A DNA stretch of 35,174 nucleotides, from positions 1 through 35,174 of the forward strand of contig PBKW01000007.1 of NCBI GenBank assembly GCA_002721615.1, in the 5' to 3' direction. The DNA comes from Chloroflexota bacterium (GTDB lineage: Bacteria; Chloroflexota; Dehalococcoidia; Lucifugimonadales; Lucifugimonadaceae). Under the pieces are notes generated by a model. It had not been told where the DNA came from, searched no databases, and saw nothing but the letters and a program-made list of their open reading frames with translations. Position numbers and translations under genes: made by a program. Below, piece by piece: positions 1 to 7,586 of the stretch (the first letter of the stretch is position 1; every line of letters starts with the position of its first letter).

Positions 1-1
1 C

Positions 2-826
2 CTTTTAGCTAGACAGGTTAATGTCCCTAAAATTGTTGTTGCATTAAATAAATGTGACATGATGGATGATGAAGAATTATTAGAATTGGTTGAATTGGAA
101 GTTAGAGAATTATTGACAGAATATGGTTTCCCTGGAGATGAAGTGCCTGTAGTTAAAATAAGTGCATTACAAGCATTAGAATCTGAAGGAGAAGGAGAAT
201 GGGCAGACAAAATTAATGAATTAATGGCTAAGGTAGATGAATATATACCTGTTCCTGAAAGACCTACTGATTTGCCTTTCTTAATGCCTGTGGAAGATGT
301 GTTTAGTATTAAAGGAAGAGGTACTGTTGTAACAGGTAGAATTGAGAGAGGTGAGGTGAAGGTTGGTGATGAAATAGAAATTGTTGGTTTTGGAAGTACA
401 GAAAAATCAACTGTTACAGGTGTAGAAATGTTTCACAAGTCACTAGATTCAGGAATTCCTGGAGATGCAGTAGGTTGTTTATTGAGAGGACTAGAACGTG
501 AAGAAATTGCAAGAGGTGCTGTATTAGCAAAACCTGGAACAATAACTCCATTGACTAAAGGAAAGGCTCAAATTTATGTACTTACTAAAGAAGAAGGTGG
601 AAGACACACACCATTTTTTAGTGGATATAAACCGCAATTTTATATAAGAACAACAGATGTTACTGGAACAGTTACTCTACCAGAAGGAACCGAAATGGTG
701 ATGCCTGGAGATAACTTAGAAATGGATGTTGAACTTATGTATCCTGTTGGGTTGGAAAAAGAATTGAGGTTTGCTGTTAGAGAAGGTGGAAGAACAGTGG
801 GATCGGGTGTTTTCATCGCTGTTTAA
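2..826 (+). CDS. tuf: Elongation factor Tu, 3' part (5' end outside window)
   Basis: EF-Tu is the GTPase that delivers aminoacyl-tRNA to the ribosome. The frame is open from the first bases of the window, so the N-terminal part with the P-loop and switch regions is missing. What remains starts at [16 protein letters not shown], with the G4 motif NKCD and the G5 motif SAL. It then runs through domain 2 ([20 protein letters not shown]) and domain 3 to the usual end GVFIAV. An internal ATG at 59 is not the start, because clear EF-Tu sequence lies upstream of it. It leads directly into rpmG, secE and nusG, the common bacterial order. Identity is certain; only the truncation by the window edge is notable. 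Confidence 0.98.
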   Translation, partial: LLARQVNVPKIVVALNKCDMMDDEELLELVELEVRELLTEYGFPGDEVPVVKISALQALESEGEGEWADKINELMAKVDEYIPVPERPTDLPFLMPVEDVFSIKGRGTVVTGRIERGEVKVGDEIEIVGFGSTEKSTVTGVEMFHKSLDSGIPGDAVGCLLRGLEREEIARGAVLAKPGTITPLTKGKAQIYVLTKEEGGRHTPFFSGYKPQFYIRTTDVTGTVTLPEGTEMVMPGDNLEMDVELMYPVGLEKELRFAVREGGRTVGSGVFIAV

Positions 827-857
827 TATATAAAAATAAAATAAGGTGGTGTAAATA

Positions 858-1022
858 ATGGCTAAAACTGGAGCTAGGGTATTGATAACTCTTGCTTGCA
901 CAGAATGTCAGGATAGGAACTATCATAGTGAAAAAAATAGAAGAAATAGCACTGAAAGGATAGAACTTACTAAATTTTGTAAAAAGTGTAGAAAAAGAGT
1001 TCTCCATAGAGAAACAAGGTGA
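858..1022 (+). CDS. rpmG: Large ribosomal subunit protein bL33
   Basis: This 54-residue protein belongs to the large ribosomal subunit. It begins [18 protein letters not shown] and ends [15 protein letters not shown]. The two CxxC pairs (CTEC and CKKC) show that it is the zinc-binding form of L33 rather than the cysteine-free paralogue. AAGGTGG lies just upstream of the ATG. The gene sits 31 bases after tuf. The last bases of the gene, AGGTGA, also act as the ribosome-binding site for secE, so the two are probably translationally coupled. Confidence 0.96.
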   Translation: MAKTGARVLITLACTECQDRNYHSEKNRRNSTERIELTKFCKKCRKRVLHRETR

Positions 1023-1025
1023 AAA

Positions 1026-1262
1026 TTGGCTAAAGAGCAAAGTCCAAAGATTTCCGAGGTCCGTCCATCCAGGTTATCAGGTTTGAAACTTGGTCGGATT
1101 GGAGAAATCATAAGTGAATTAAAAAAAACAAGATGGCCCAGTAGAAGTGAAGCTACTAGATTGACTTTGTTAGTTTTGACTATTGCTGGAATAATAGGAA
1201 TTATTTTGGGCATAATAGATATGGGTTTTTCTAGATTATTCGAAATTATTTCAGAAGGTTAA
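1026..1262 (+). CDS. secE: Protein translocase subunit SecE
   Basis: SecE is the small membrane subunit of the SecYEG translocon. The 78-aa protein has a basic N-terminal stretch, then the family motif EIISELKKTRWPSRSEATR, which forms the amphipathic helix. One transmembrane helix follows (about residues 46-66, LTLLVLTIAGIIGIILGII). The single-helix form is typical of most bacteria. The start is TTG, preceded by AGGTGA overlapping the rpmG stop. nusG begins immediately after, the usual secE-nusG pairing. Confidence 0.95.
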   Translation: MAKEQSPKISEVRPSRLSGLKLGRIGEIISELKKTRWPSRSEATRLTLLVLTIAGIIGIILGIIDMGFSRLFEIISEG

Positions 1263-1263
1263 A

Positions 1264-1869
1264 ATGATTGAAGAGATTGACTTAACAGAAGAAATTTTAG
1301 AAGAAGAAATTATGGATTTATCTTCTTATTCTGGAGATTGGTACATACTACATACTTATTCTGGTCAAGAAGATAGAGTAAAAAAGAATTTAGATCAGCG
1401 GGTGAAGACTATGGATCTTAAAGATAAAATTTTTGGTTGTGTAGTTCCTACTGAATCCGAAGTAGAAGTTAAAGATGGGCAAAGAAAAATCATTAAGAAA
1501 AAAATGTATGCTGGTTATTTATTGGTAAATATGTTGATGGATGATGATAGTTGGTTTGCTGTAAGGAATACTCCAGGAATTACTGGTTTTATATCTGCTG
1601 AAGATGAACAAGAAAGAAGGCCTAAACCAGTGCCTTTAGAGGATAAAGAGGTAGATCAAATTTTTTCTAGAATGAAATCTGATAGCCCTAAAGTAAGAGT
1701 TGGTTTTGCTAAAGGAGATTCAGTAAGAATTAAAGATGGTCCATTTGCTGAATTTATGGGTACTGTCGACTATGTTGATCAAGATAAAGGAAAAGCAAGA
1801 GTTTTAGTTTCTTTTTTTGGAAGAGATACTCCAGTGGAATTAGATTTCTTACAGTTAGACAAAGGATAA
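1264..1869 (+). CDS. nusG: Transcription termination/antitermination protein NusG
   Basis: NusG binds RNA polymerase and links it to Rho or to the ribosome. The 201-aa protein has the NGN domain from about residue 25 ([20 protein letters not shown]), with the conserved stretch [20 protein letters not shown] and then [11 protein letters not shown]-terminal KOW domain follows ([20 protein letters not shown] to the end). The first 20 or so residues are an acidic extension ([14 protein letters not shown]) before the usual start of the domain. The ATG lies one base after the secE stop, so the two are probably coupled. Confidence 0.96.
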   Translation: MIEEIDLTEEILEEEIMDLSSYSGDWYILHTYSGQEDRVKKNLDQRVKTMDLKDKIFGCVVPTESEVEVKDGQRKIIKKKMYAGYLLVNMLMDDDSWFAVRNTPGITGFISAEDEQERRPKPVPLEDKEVDQIFSRMKSDSPKVRVGFAKGDSVRIKDGPFAEFMGTVDYVDQDKGKARVLVSFFGRDTPVELDFLQLDKG

Positions 1870-1873
1870 TGAT

Positions 1874-2299
1874 ATGGCAAAACAAGTACAAGCATTAGTC
1901 AAATTACAAATTGAAGCAGGAAAAGCTACTCCTGCACCTCCTGTAGGTCCTGCTTTGGGGCAACATGGTGCAAATATTATGGGATTTGTAAAGGAATATA
2001 ATGACAGAACATCTAAAATGTCAGGAAATATTATTCCTGTAGAAATAACAATTTATACAGATAAATCTTTTACTTTTGAGTTAAAGAGTCCTCCTGCATC
2101 TGCTTTAATTAAGAAAATGGCAAAATTGGAAAAGGGTTCTAGTGAATCAGGAGTAGAAATGGTAGGGAAAATTACTAGATCACAGGCTAAAGATATAGCT
2201 AAAGAAAAATTACAAGATTTGAATGCTATAGATCTTGATGCAGCAACAAAAATTATTGAGGGAACTGCAAGAAGTATGGGAGTTTTAGTAGAAGATTAA
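1874..2299 (+). CDS. rplK: Large ribosomal subunit protein uL11
   Basis: This 141-aa protein is the standard length for L11, which binds 23S rRNA at the GTPase-associated centre. The N-terminal half has [20 protein letters not shown] and the C-terminal half ends [17 protein letters not shown], both hallmark L11 sequences. The ATG follows the nusG stop by four bases, with AAAGGAT overlapping the end of nusG. rplA follows 29 bases later. L11 and L1 are normally co-transcribed and often autoregulated by L1; I did not identify an L1-binding site with confidence. Confidence 0.98.
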   Translation: MAKQVQALVKLQIEAGKATPAPPVGPALGQHGANIMGFVKEYNDRTSKMSGNIIPVEITIYTDKSFTFELKSPPASALIKKMAKLEKGSSESGVEMVGKITRSQAKDIAKEKLQDLNAIDLDAATKIIEGTARSMGVLVED

Positions 2300-2328
2300 A
2301 ATGAAACTTTAATTATTAATGAGGTATT

Positions 2329-3042
2329 ATGGTTAAGCAAGGTAAGAAATACAGAAATGCTATCGAAGAAGTAGGTCAAGATTTCTATAGTCCAGAGGAT
2401 GCAATTTCTTTAGCAAAGAAAATTTCTAATAGAAATTTTGATGAAGCTGTAGAGTTGCATATATTAACTTCTGCTGATCCCAAACACTCGGATCAACAAG
2501 TCAGAGGTTTTGCTGAATTACCTCATGGAACTGGAAAACAAGTAAGAGTGTTAGTTTTTGCTGAAGGTGATGTTGCTAATGATGCTAAAGAATCCGGAGC
2601 AGATATTATTGCTGATCAAGATATTATAAAAAAGATTGAGTCTGGGTGGTCAGAATTTGATGTTTCTATAGCTACACCTGATCAAATGAGCAAAATAGGA
2701 AGATTAGGTCGATATCTAGGTAGAAAAGGTTTGATGCCAAATCCTAAAACAGGCACAGTAGTACAAGGCAAAGATATTTCAAAGGCTATTAACGCTTCTA
2801 AAAAAGGAAGATTAGAAATAAAAATGGATAAAACTTCTATAATTCATTTGAGATTTGGAATTGTTAGTTTTTCTGAAGAACAACTTCAAGATAATCTTAA
2901 AAGTATTATGACTACATTGGTATCTTCAAAGCCTGAAGGCGTAAAAGGAAAATTTCTTAAAAAAGCCACATTAGCAACTACTATGGGCCCTGGAATCAAA
3001 ATTGATATTACAGGACTTGAAAATATGGTGGCAAATAATTAA
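2329..3042 (+). CDS. rplA: Large ribosomal subunit protein uL1
   Basis: L1 forms the mobile L1 stalk that helps release deacylated tRNA from the E site. The 237-aa protein is the usual length. It begins MVKQGKKYRNAIEEV and carries LGRYLGRKGLMPNPKTGTV, the strongly conserved L1 signature. The start is supported by GAGG four bases ahead of the ATG. The gene ends 138 bases before rplJ, and that gap holds an L10-type leader with an attenuator. Confidence 0.98.
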   Translation: MVKQGKKYRNAIEEVGQDFYSPEDAISLAKKISNRNFDEAVELHILTSADPKHSDQQVRGFAELPHGTGKQVRVLVFAEGDVANDAKESGADIIADQDIIKKIESGWSEFDVSIATPDQMSKIGRLGRYLGRKGLMPNPKTGTVVQGKDISKAINASKKGRLEIKMDKTSIIHLRFGIVSFSEEQLQDNLKSIMTTLVSSKPEGVKGKFLKKATLATTMGPGIKIDITGLENMVANN

Positions 3043-3060
3043 AAATTGAGATAATATAAT

Positions 3061-3162
3061 TTGGCCGAAGACAGTGGGTGTTTCTAGAAACTTAATTTCC
3101 CGCCTAGGTTTAATAAGAATCTGATTGACCTCTGTTTTCGATATTGAGGTCAAATTTTTTTT
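3061..3162 (+). promoter_or_regulatory. Ribosomal protein L10 leader (rplJ-rplL autoregulatory RNA)
   Basis: The rplA-rplJ gap holds the sequence elements I associate with the bacterial L10 leader, which the L10(L12)n complex binds to repress its own operon: GGCCGAAGACAGTGGGTG near 3063-3080 and TTCCCGCCTAGGT near 3097-3109. It ends in an intrinsic terminator (separate entry), so control is probably by transcription attenuation. AGGT at 3106-3109 could pair with ACCT inside the terminator 5' arm at 3128-3131, which would be an antiterminator; that pairing is inference. Confidence 0.8.
3125..3162 (+). terminator. Intrinsic terminator/attenuator ahead of rplJ
   Basis: TTGACCTC (3125-3132) pairs perfectly with GAGGTCAA (3146-3153), giving an 8-bp stem with a 13-base loop. 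A run of eight T follows at 3155-3162. It lies between the L10 leader core and the rplJ start at 3181, so it should stop transcription before rplJ-rplL when the leader is bound by L10-L12. Confidence 0.8.
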
Positions 3163-3180
3163 GTATAACTAAATTGTAAA

Positions 3181-3747
3181 ATGCCTAACGAAAAGAAAAT
3201 AAATCAAGTAAAAGAATTAGAAAATATTTTTAAAGAAAATACATTTTTTATTTCTACAGAATTTAAAAATATTTCTGCTAATCAAATGACTAGCTTAAGA
3301 AAAGTACTTAATTCTTCAGGTTCTTCATTTAGAATTGTCAAAAATAATCTTGCTTTTTTGGCAGCAGAGAGTTCTGGAAAAACTATTTTGAAAGATATCA
3401 TTAATGGTCCTTGTGGAATAGTAGTAACGAAAGGTGATCCTGCAGAAACTTCCAAAAAATTATTAGAGGAAGTTAAAGCTCAAGGTCTTTCTATAGAAAT
3501 TATAGGAGGATTGATGGATGATGAAATACTTGATTCTCAAACGGTATCAAAATTAGCTTCATTGCCTAATAAAGATATTCTAATGGCTAAACTTGTCGGA
3601 CAAATGTATAGTCCAGTATCTGGTTTAGCTTATGTTCTCTCTGCTCAATTAAGATCATTAGTTACAGTAATGAAAAATATTTCAGAAGCAAAGGCAGAAG
3701 AGGCTAAGTCAGAGCCAGAAGCAAAAACTAAGAAAGAAAATAAATAA
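3181..3747 (+). CDS. rplJ: Large ribosomal subunit protein uL10
   Basis: L10 anchors the L7/L12 dimers to the ribosome at the base of the stalk. The 188-aa protein shows the L10 core (FRIVKNNLAFLAAE, GPCGIVVTKGDPAETSK, LASLPNKDILMAKLVGQMYS) and the long C-terminal helix that binds L12. It is slightly long for L10 because of a Lys/Glu-rich tail (EAKAEEAKSEPEAKTKKENK). No clear Shine-Dalgarno sequence precedes the ATG, only an A/T-rich stretch after the attenuator T run. rplL follows by 24 bases. Confidence 0.97.
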   Translation: MPNEKKINQVKELENIFKENTFFISTEFKNISANQMTSLRKVLNSSGSSFRIVKNNLAFLAAESSGKTILKDIINGPCGIVVTKGDPAETSKKLLEEVKAQGLSIEIIGGLMDDEILDSQTVSKLASLPNKDILMAKLVGQMYSPVSGLAYVLSAQLRSLVTVMKNISEAKAEEAKSEPEAKTKKENK

Positions 3748-3771
3748 TATAAATTTTAAAAGGAGATTAAT

Positions 3772-4161
3772 ATGGCAATGGGAAAAGAAGATATTTTAAA
3801 TGCTATAAAAGAAATGTCTGTTTTAGATTTGTCTGAATTAGTGAAATCTTTAGAAGAAGAATTTGGAGTTACAGCTGCAGCACCTGTTGCTGCTGTGGGA
3901 GTAGCCCCAGCTGCTGGTGATGCTGGTGATGCTGGTGCTTCAGATGAAGAAGCTGCATTGACTGTAAATCTACAGGACATAGGCGCTAATAAAATTTCAG
4001 TAATTAAAGCAGTTAGAGAAATTACGCCTTTAGGTTTAAAAGAAGCAAAAGATTTAGTTGAGAGTGCTCCAGTTGCAGTTAAAGAAAATGTTTCTAAGGA
4101 AGAAGCAGAAGAGGCGAAAGGTAAATTAGAAGCTGCTGGTGCTAAAGTAGAACTAAAATAA
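3772..4161 (+). CDS. rplL: Large ribosomal subunit protein bL12 (L7/L12)
   Basis: L7/L12 is the multicopy stalk protein that recruits translation GTPases. The 129-aa protein has the N-terminal dimerisation domain ([20 protein letters not shown]), an Ala/Gly/Pro-rich hinge (about residues 38-58, [20 protein letters not shown]), and the C-terminal factor-binding domain ([20 protein letters not shown]). AGGAG lies upstream of the ATG. This ends the ribosomal block. rpoB, which follows rplL in many bacteria, is not next here. Confidence 0.98.
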   Translation: MAMGKEDILNAIKEMSVLDLSELVKSLEEEFGVTAAAPVAAVGVAPAAGDAGDAGASDEEAALTVNLQDIGANKISVIKAVREITPLGLKEAKDLVESAPVAVKENVSKEEAEEAKGKLEAAGAKVELK

Positions 4162-4171
4162 CTCAATAATT

Positions 4172-4216
4172 ATCAGGATTATTTCAATATATTTTCTATA
4201 TTGATAAAATCCTGAT
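4172..4216. repeat. Long imperfect inverted repeat after rplL
   Basis: ATCAGGAT (4172-4179) pairs with ATCCTGAT (4209-4216), and TCAATATA (4184-4191) pairs with TATATTGA (4197-4204) around a TTTTC loop. The stem would be about 20 bp with one internal mismatch region. No T run follows on either strand, so it is not a textbook intrinsic terminator. It may instead stabilise the rplL 3' end or lower translation of the ORF whose ATG is at 4220, three bases past the stem. Confidence 0.6.
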
Positions 4217-4219
4217 GTT

Positions 4220-4387
4220 ATGAAAAACATTGATAATCAAATTAATGAAGAGTTTTCTGAAGTATTAAAAGATCTTAAATGCTCTTGTTATAAGATAAAA
4301 CAACTTCAGATAGAAATTTCTTGTGATGACGAAGAATTTCTTTTTTTGTCAAAAAAAATAGATGGGGATAGATTATTAACGAATTAA
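4220..4387 (+). CDS. Small unrecognised ORF overlapping the amidase start
   Basis: This 55-codon frame begins MKNIDNQINEEFSEVLKDLK and ends DGDRLLTN. It has two cysteine positions (CSC and, later, ISC) and no family I recognise. It opens three bases after the post-rplL hairpin and has no visible Shine-Dalgarno sequence. Its stop at 4385 lies inside the amidase reading frame. It could be a real small gene translationally coupled to the amidase. It could instead be the N-terminal part of a longer amidase gene split by a one-base indel near 4370-4385. I cannot tell which from sequence alone. Confidence 0.4.
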   Translation: MKNIDNQINEEFSEVLKDLKCSCYKIKQLQIEISCDDEEFLFLSKKIDGDRLLTN

Positions 4388-5748
4388 AAGATCAAATAAT
4401 TGATTTATCAATTGTCGAGTTAAATAAGTTAATAAAAAATAAAGACTTATCAATTAGTGAGCTTGCTCAAATTTATTTAAATCACTATAAAAAATTTGAA
4501 CCCAAGGTTGGTGCTTGGGAATATCTTGATCAACAAAAATTATTTGATCAATCCAAAAAAATAGAATCCAATAATAGTTTTTCTGATTCTTTATTATTAG
4601 GAATTCCTTTGGGCATTAAAGATATTTTTTTTACTAAAGAGATGCCAACAAAAATGGGTTCAGATTTATTTCTAGATTTTTACCCTAAATATAATTCACC
4701 TATTTTAGATATATTTAAAAAGTTAGGGTCTTTGTTAATGGGCAAAACTGTTACAACAGAATTTGCAATGAATGAACCAACCAATGTGACTAACCCTTGG
4801 AATAAGGAATATAGTTCTGGGGGAAGTAGTACTGGTTCTGCTGTAGCAGTATCTATGAGAATGTGTCCTATAGCACTAGGGACCCAAACCGCTGGATCTG
4901 TTTTACGGCCTGCTTCATATAATGGAATCATTGGCTTTAAACCATCTTTTGGTGTATTTGATACCAAAGGGATTTTTCCAGTAAGTCACACACTGGATAC
5001 TGTAGGTTGGATGTCAAGATCAATAGAAGATATAGCTGTAATTTTTGATATGTTATCTTCAAGAATTCATACGGGAATAAATTTAACAGATAATGTTTTG
5101 AATACTATTTTGAACGGAGTAAGAGAATTTGAAAAGCAAATACCTAGAATAGGTGTAGTTGCTGCTTTTTATGAAAGAGAATCTTGTCTAGAAATTCAAG
5201 CAAACATGTTTGAAGTGACAGAAAAATTGAGTAATTTTGGGGGTAAAATAGAAATTTTTAAGCTTCCAAATAGTTTTATAGGAATCAATGAAGCAAGAAA
5301 AATCATAGAATATTCAGAAGCCTATACATTTCATAATAGTTTTTTTAGAGAGCATATAGATTCTTACAAATTAAATACTAAGACTAGAATAAAATCAGGA
5401 AAAAGTATTTCTGCTTCAGACTATATTAGAAGTTTGAAGTTAGTTTCACAATTCAGAAAAGATATAAAGAAGTCTTTAGAAAATTTTGATGTAATAATTA
5501 TGCCTACTAATAATGATTTGGTTCCTAAAGATAGAAAAACCACTGGTGATTCAAAGTTCCAGTCTCCTTGGTCTGCAGCTGGTCTTCCTGCTATTTCAAT
5601 TCCTTCTGGAATAGATAGTAATGGAATGCCTTTGGGTATTCAGGTAGTTGGAAATTTTTTGAATGATTATAAATTGCTAAAAGTTTCAAATTGGATTAAA
5701 AACGTAATAAATTTTGATATTGGTGCACCTTCACTTCTTCATGAATGA
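4375..5748 (+). CDS. Amidase-signature family protein (start codon unclear)
   Basis: The protein belongs to the amidase-signature hydrolases, which cleave amide bonds with a Ser-cisSer-Lys triad. The Lys is in GIPLGIKD (codon 4618), the two serines are in SSGGSSTGS (4825-4830), and the nucleophile is in GTQTAGSVLRPAS (codon 4897). The family N-terminus is also present upstream of the TTG at 4609 (DLSIVELNKLIKNKDLSISE), so that TTG is not the true start. The frame is closed by TAG at 4369 and has no ATG, GTG or TTG between 4372 and 4609. ATT at 4372 or 4375, behind GGGG at 4364-4367, would give about 457 residues, a normal length. Otherwise the gene is joined by a frameshift to the ORF at 4220. 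Substrate unknown. cofE follows with an 8-base overlap. Confidence 0.8.
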   Translation: MNELKDQIIDLSIVELNKLIKNKDLSISELAQIYLNHYKKFEPKVGAWEYLDQQKLFDQSKKIESNNSFSDSLLLGIPLGIKDIFFTKEMPTKMGSDLFLDFYPKYNSPILDIFKKLGSLLMGKTVTTEFAMNEPTNVTNPWNKEYSSGGSSTGSAVAVSMRMCPIALGTQTAGSVLRPASYNGIIGFKPSFGVFDTKGIFPVSHTLDTVGWMSRSIEDIAVIFDMLSSRIHTGINLTDNVLNTILNGVREFEKQIPRIGVVAAFYERESCLEIQANMFEVTEKLSNFGGKIEIFKLPNSFIGINEARKIIEYSEAYTFHNSFFREHIDSYKLNTKTRIKSGKSISASDYIRSLKLVSQFRKDIKKSLENFDVIIMPTNNDLVPKDRKTTGDSKFQSPWSAAGLPAISIPSGIDSNGMPLGIQVVGNFLNDYKLLKVSNWIKNVINFDIGAPSLLHE

Positions 5749-6505
5749 TAAGCGGAAAAAGGAAATAACGATTTTTGGGATTTCTGGTATTCCAGAAATT
5801 GAACCTGGTTTTGATTTAGGAAATATAATTTCTAAGTTTCTTGTAGGTAATTTTAGACCTTTGAATGGAGATATTATTGTAATAGCTCAGAAGATTATTT
5901 CTAAATCCGAAAATTGTATTTCTGATATTTCATTAATTGAGCCATCTCGTGAAGCTTTGCGAATAAGTAAGATTACTGATAAAGACCCTAAGTTAGTTCA
6001 GCTAATTTTAAATAATTCAAGAGAAATTATTAGGGCATCAAAAGGAGTGTTAATTGTTGAAACAACTTATGGATATATTTGTGCAAATGCAGGGGTAGAT
6101 AGTTCTAATATGAATCAAGAAAATTTATATAGTTTTCTCCCATCAAATCCTGATGAGTCTGCTTACAAGATAAGAGAAACTGTGAAGAAAAACTTTAATG
6201 TTAATGTAGGTGTAATTATTTCTGATACATTCAATAGACCATGGAGAATTGGTTCTATTAATGTAGCCTTAGGTTTCTCAGGATTTGATCCCTTATTAAA
6301 TTTAATAGGAGAAAAAGATGATTTTGGAAATATTCTAAAATCTACTTTAGTAAATGTGGCTGATGAGATCGCATCTTCAGCACAATTAGTTATGGGCGAG
6401 AGTTCTAGAGTCCCTGTAGCATTAGTTAGGGGTTATGGATTTAAGGAAAGTAATTTAAAAGGATATGATTTATTTAGAGATAAAGATAAAGATTTATTTA
6501 GATGA
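5741..6505 (+). CDS. cofE: Coenzyme F420-0:L-glutamate ligase (CofE-type)
   Basis: CofE adds gamma-linked glutamates to F420-0, the last steps of coenzyme F420 synthesis. The 254-aa protein shows GDIIVIAQKIISKSE near the N-terminus, TTYGYICANAGVDSSN in the middle, and VIISDTFNRPWRIGSINVAL followed by GFSGFDPLLNLIGEKDDFGN, all hallmark CofE motifs. I place the start at ATG 5741 (MNDKRKKEITIFGISG), which overlaps the amidase end by eight bases. A longer frame from 5714 would add nine residues that do not resemble the family. No other F420 biosynthesis gene is in the window. The 3' end overlaps the opposing Zn-ribbon gene by 12 bases. Confidence 0.9.
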   Translation: MNDKRKKEITIFGISGIPEIEPGFDLGNIISKFLVGNFRPLNGDIIVIAQKIISKSENCISDISLIEPSREALRISKITDKDPKLVQLILNNSREIIRASKGVLIVETTYGYICANAGVDSSNMNQENLYSFLPSNPDESAYKIRETVKKNFNVNVGVIISDTFNRPWRIGSINVALGFSGFDPLLNLIGEKDDFGNILKSTLVNVADEIASSAQLVMGESSRVPVALVRGYGFKESNLKGYDLFRDKDKDLFR

Positions 6506-6751
6506 TTTTTCATCATCATTATCGTCATCTTTAGAATTTTTAGATTTATTTTGAGAGTCTACAGGTTTTTCTCCGTGCCATGTGTTGTACTCAAAAGAAT
6601 TTCTAAATTCTTTCTCTTTACCACATTTCTTACATTTTCCTAAACTAGTGGGTCCATTAGGAGGTTCTATTACCCAATGACAACTATCTCCATCTAAGCA
6701 TGCGGTAGTCTCTTGATCAGTTTTATCTTTTTGGCTTTGATTAAATGTCAT
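6494..6751 (-). CDS. Small Zn-ribbon-like protein with CHWVIEPPNGPTS motif
   Basis: This 85-aa protein has a compact cysteine motif, CHWVIEPPNGPTS then GKCKKCGKEKEFRNSF, which reads as a single zinc ribbon. A hydrophilic Lys/Asp/Ser-rich tail follows (SKNSKDDDNDDEKSSK). I recall similar short proteins with a CHWVIEPPNGPTS-like core as conserved hypotheticals in Chloroflexota; their function is unknown. The gene converges on cofE and shares its last 12 bases with it. Confidence 0.75.
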   Translation of the reverse strand: MTFNQSQKDKTDQETTACLDGDSCHWVIEPPNGPTSLGKCKKCGKEKEFRNSFEYNTWHGEKPVDSQNKSKNSKDDDNDDEKSSK

Positions 6752-6840
6752 ATTTTTATAATAGATTCATAAATTTAACTTTCGGATTCTAACATCGCTA
6801 AAATTTGTCGTCAATTTTGAATTTTTAATTTACAAGTTTT

Positions 6841-6871
6841 TTAAGTGTATTAAAATATAAAATATACTTAA
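6841..6871. promoter_or_regulatory. Palindrome upstream of the ABC transporter operon
   Basis: TTAAGTGTATT (6841-6851) and AATATACTTAA (6861-6871) form 11-base arms with one G:T mismatch around a 9-base A/T centre. It lies about 20 bases before the CTG start of the ATPase gene, in the 141-base gap after the divergent Zn-ribbon gene. The position and symmetry suit a repressor operator. The region is very AT-rich, so chance symmetry is possible. The rest of this gap shows nothing else I can name. Confidence 0.35.
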
Positions 6872-6892
6872 AAATAAAACATTGGAGGAATT

Positions 6893-7585
6893 CTGAGTAA
6901 GAAAGTAGATTTACCTATAGTAATAGAAGCTAGAAATGTAGAAAAAATTTACAAATCTTCATCTGTAACTGTTCATGCTCTTAAGGGAGTGGATATTTCT
7001 ATTAGCAAAGGAGAAATGGTTGCTATTATGGGTCCAAGCGGATGTGGAAAAACTACATTATTAAATTGTCTATCAGGATTGGATTCTATTGATAATGGAG
7101 ATATTACAATTCAAGGCAACAAATTACAGGATCTCTCTGATGATAAATTGAGTGAATTTAGGGCCTCTAACATGGGTTTTGTTTTTCAATTGTATAATTT
7201 GCTTCCAGTGTTAACATCCGTAGAAAATGTTGAATTGCCTCTTTTGGTTTCTGGATTTTCTGCTAAACAAGCAAGGAAGAAATCTGAAGAAAAGTTAGAT
7301 GATGTTGGTTTACTTGAATGGAAAAATCACTTGCCTGGGGAATTATCTGGAGGTCAACGACAGAGAGTTACACTCGCTAGATCTTTAGTGAATGAACCAG
7401 CAATAGTGTGGGCGGATGAGCCAACAGGAAATTTAGATAGTACAAATGAGATTGAGATAATAGACTTATTATCTGATTTAAATAAAAAAAACCAACAAAC
7501 TTTTGTTATTGTGACTCATTCTGATTATGTTGGGGGACGTACTAACAGGATAATAAAAATGAAAGATGGATTAATAGAAGAATAA
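6893..7585 (+). CDS. ABC transporter ATPase, LolD/MacB type (CTG start)
   Basis: The protein is the ATPase half of a MacB/LolD-type (type VII) ABC system. It has Walker A GPSGCGKTTLLN, the Q-loop FQLYNLLPVLT, signature LSGGQRQRVTLARSL, Walker B AIVWADEPTGNLD and H-loop VTHS. The only ATG/GTG/TTG start in frame that keeps most of the fold is GTG 6989, which would cut off the first strand and A-loop region (IVIEARNVEKIYKS). Going upstream, CTG at 6893 sits four bases after GGAGG (6884-6888) and gives 230 aa, the normal length; a stop at 6875 closes the frame. CTG is therefore the best start. The permease gene begins one base after the stop. Confidence 0.9.
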   Translation: MSKKVDLPIVIEARNVEKIYKSSSVTVHALKGVDISISKGEMVAIMGPSGCGKTTLLNCLSGLDSIDNGDITIQGNKLQDLSDDKLSEFRASNMGFVFQLYNLLPVLTSVENVELPLLVSGFSAKQARKKSEEKLDDVGLLEWKNHLPGELSGGQRQRVTLARSLVNEPAIVWADEPTGNLDSTNEIEIIDLLSDLNKKNQQTFVIVTHSDYVGGRTNRIIKMKDGLIEE

Positions 7586-7586
7586 G

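Noticed and set aside
3756-4166. 136-aa open frame on the minus strand, Ala/Ser-rich
   Set aside because: It lies exactly antisense to rplL; its composition mirrors the Ala/Glu codons of L12 and it resembles no family.
4609-4611. TTG 4609 as the amidase start
   Set aside because: It would remove the conserved amidase N-terminus encoded upstream (DLSIVELNKLIKNKDLSISE) and start just before the catalytic Lys.
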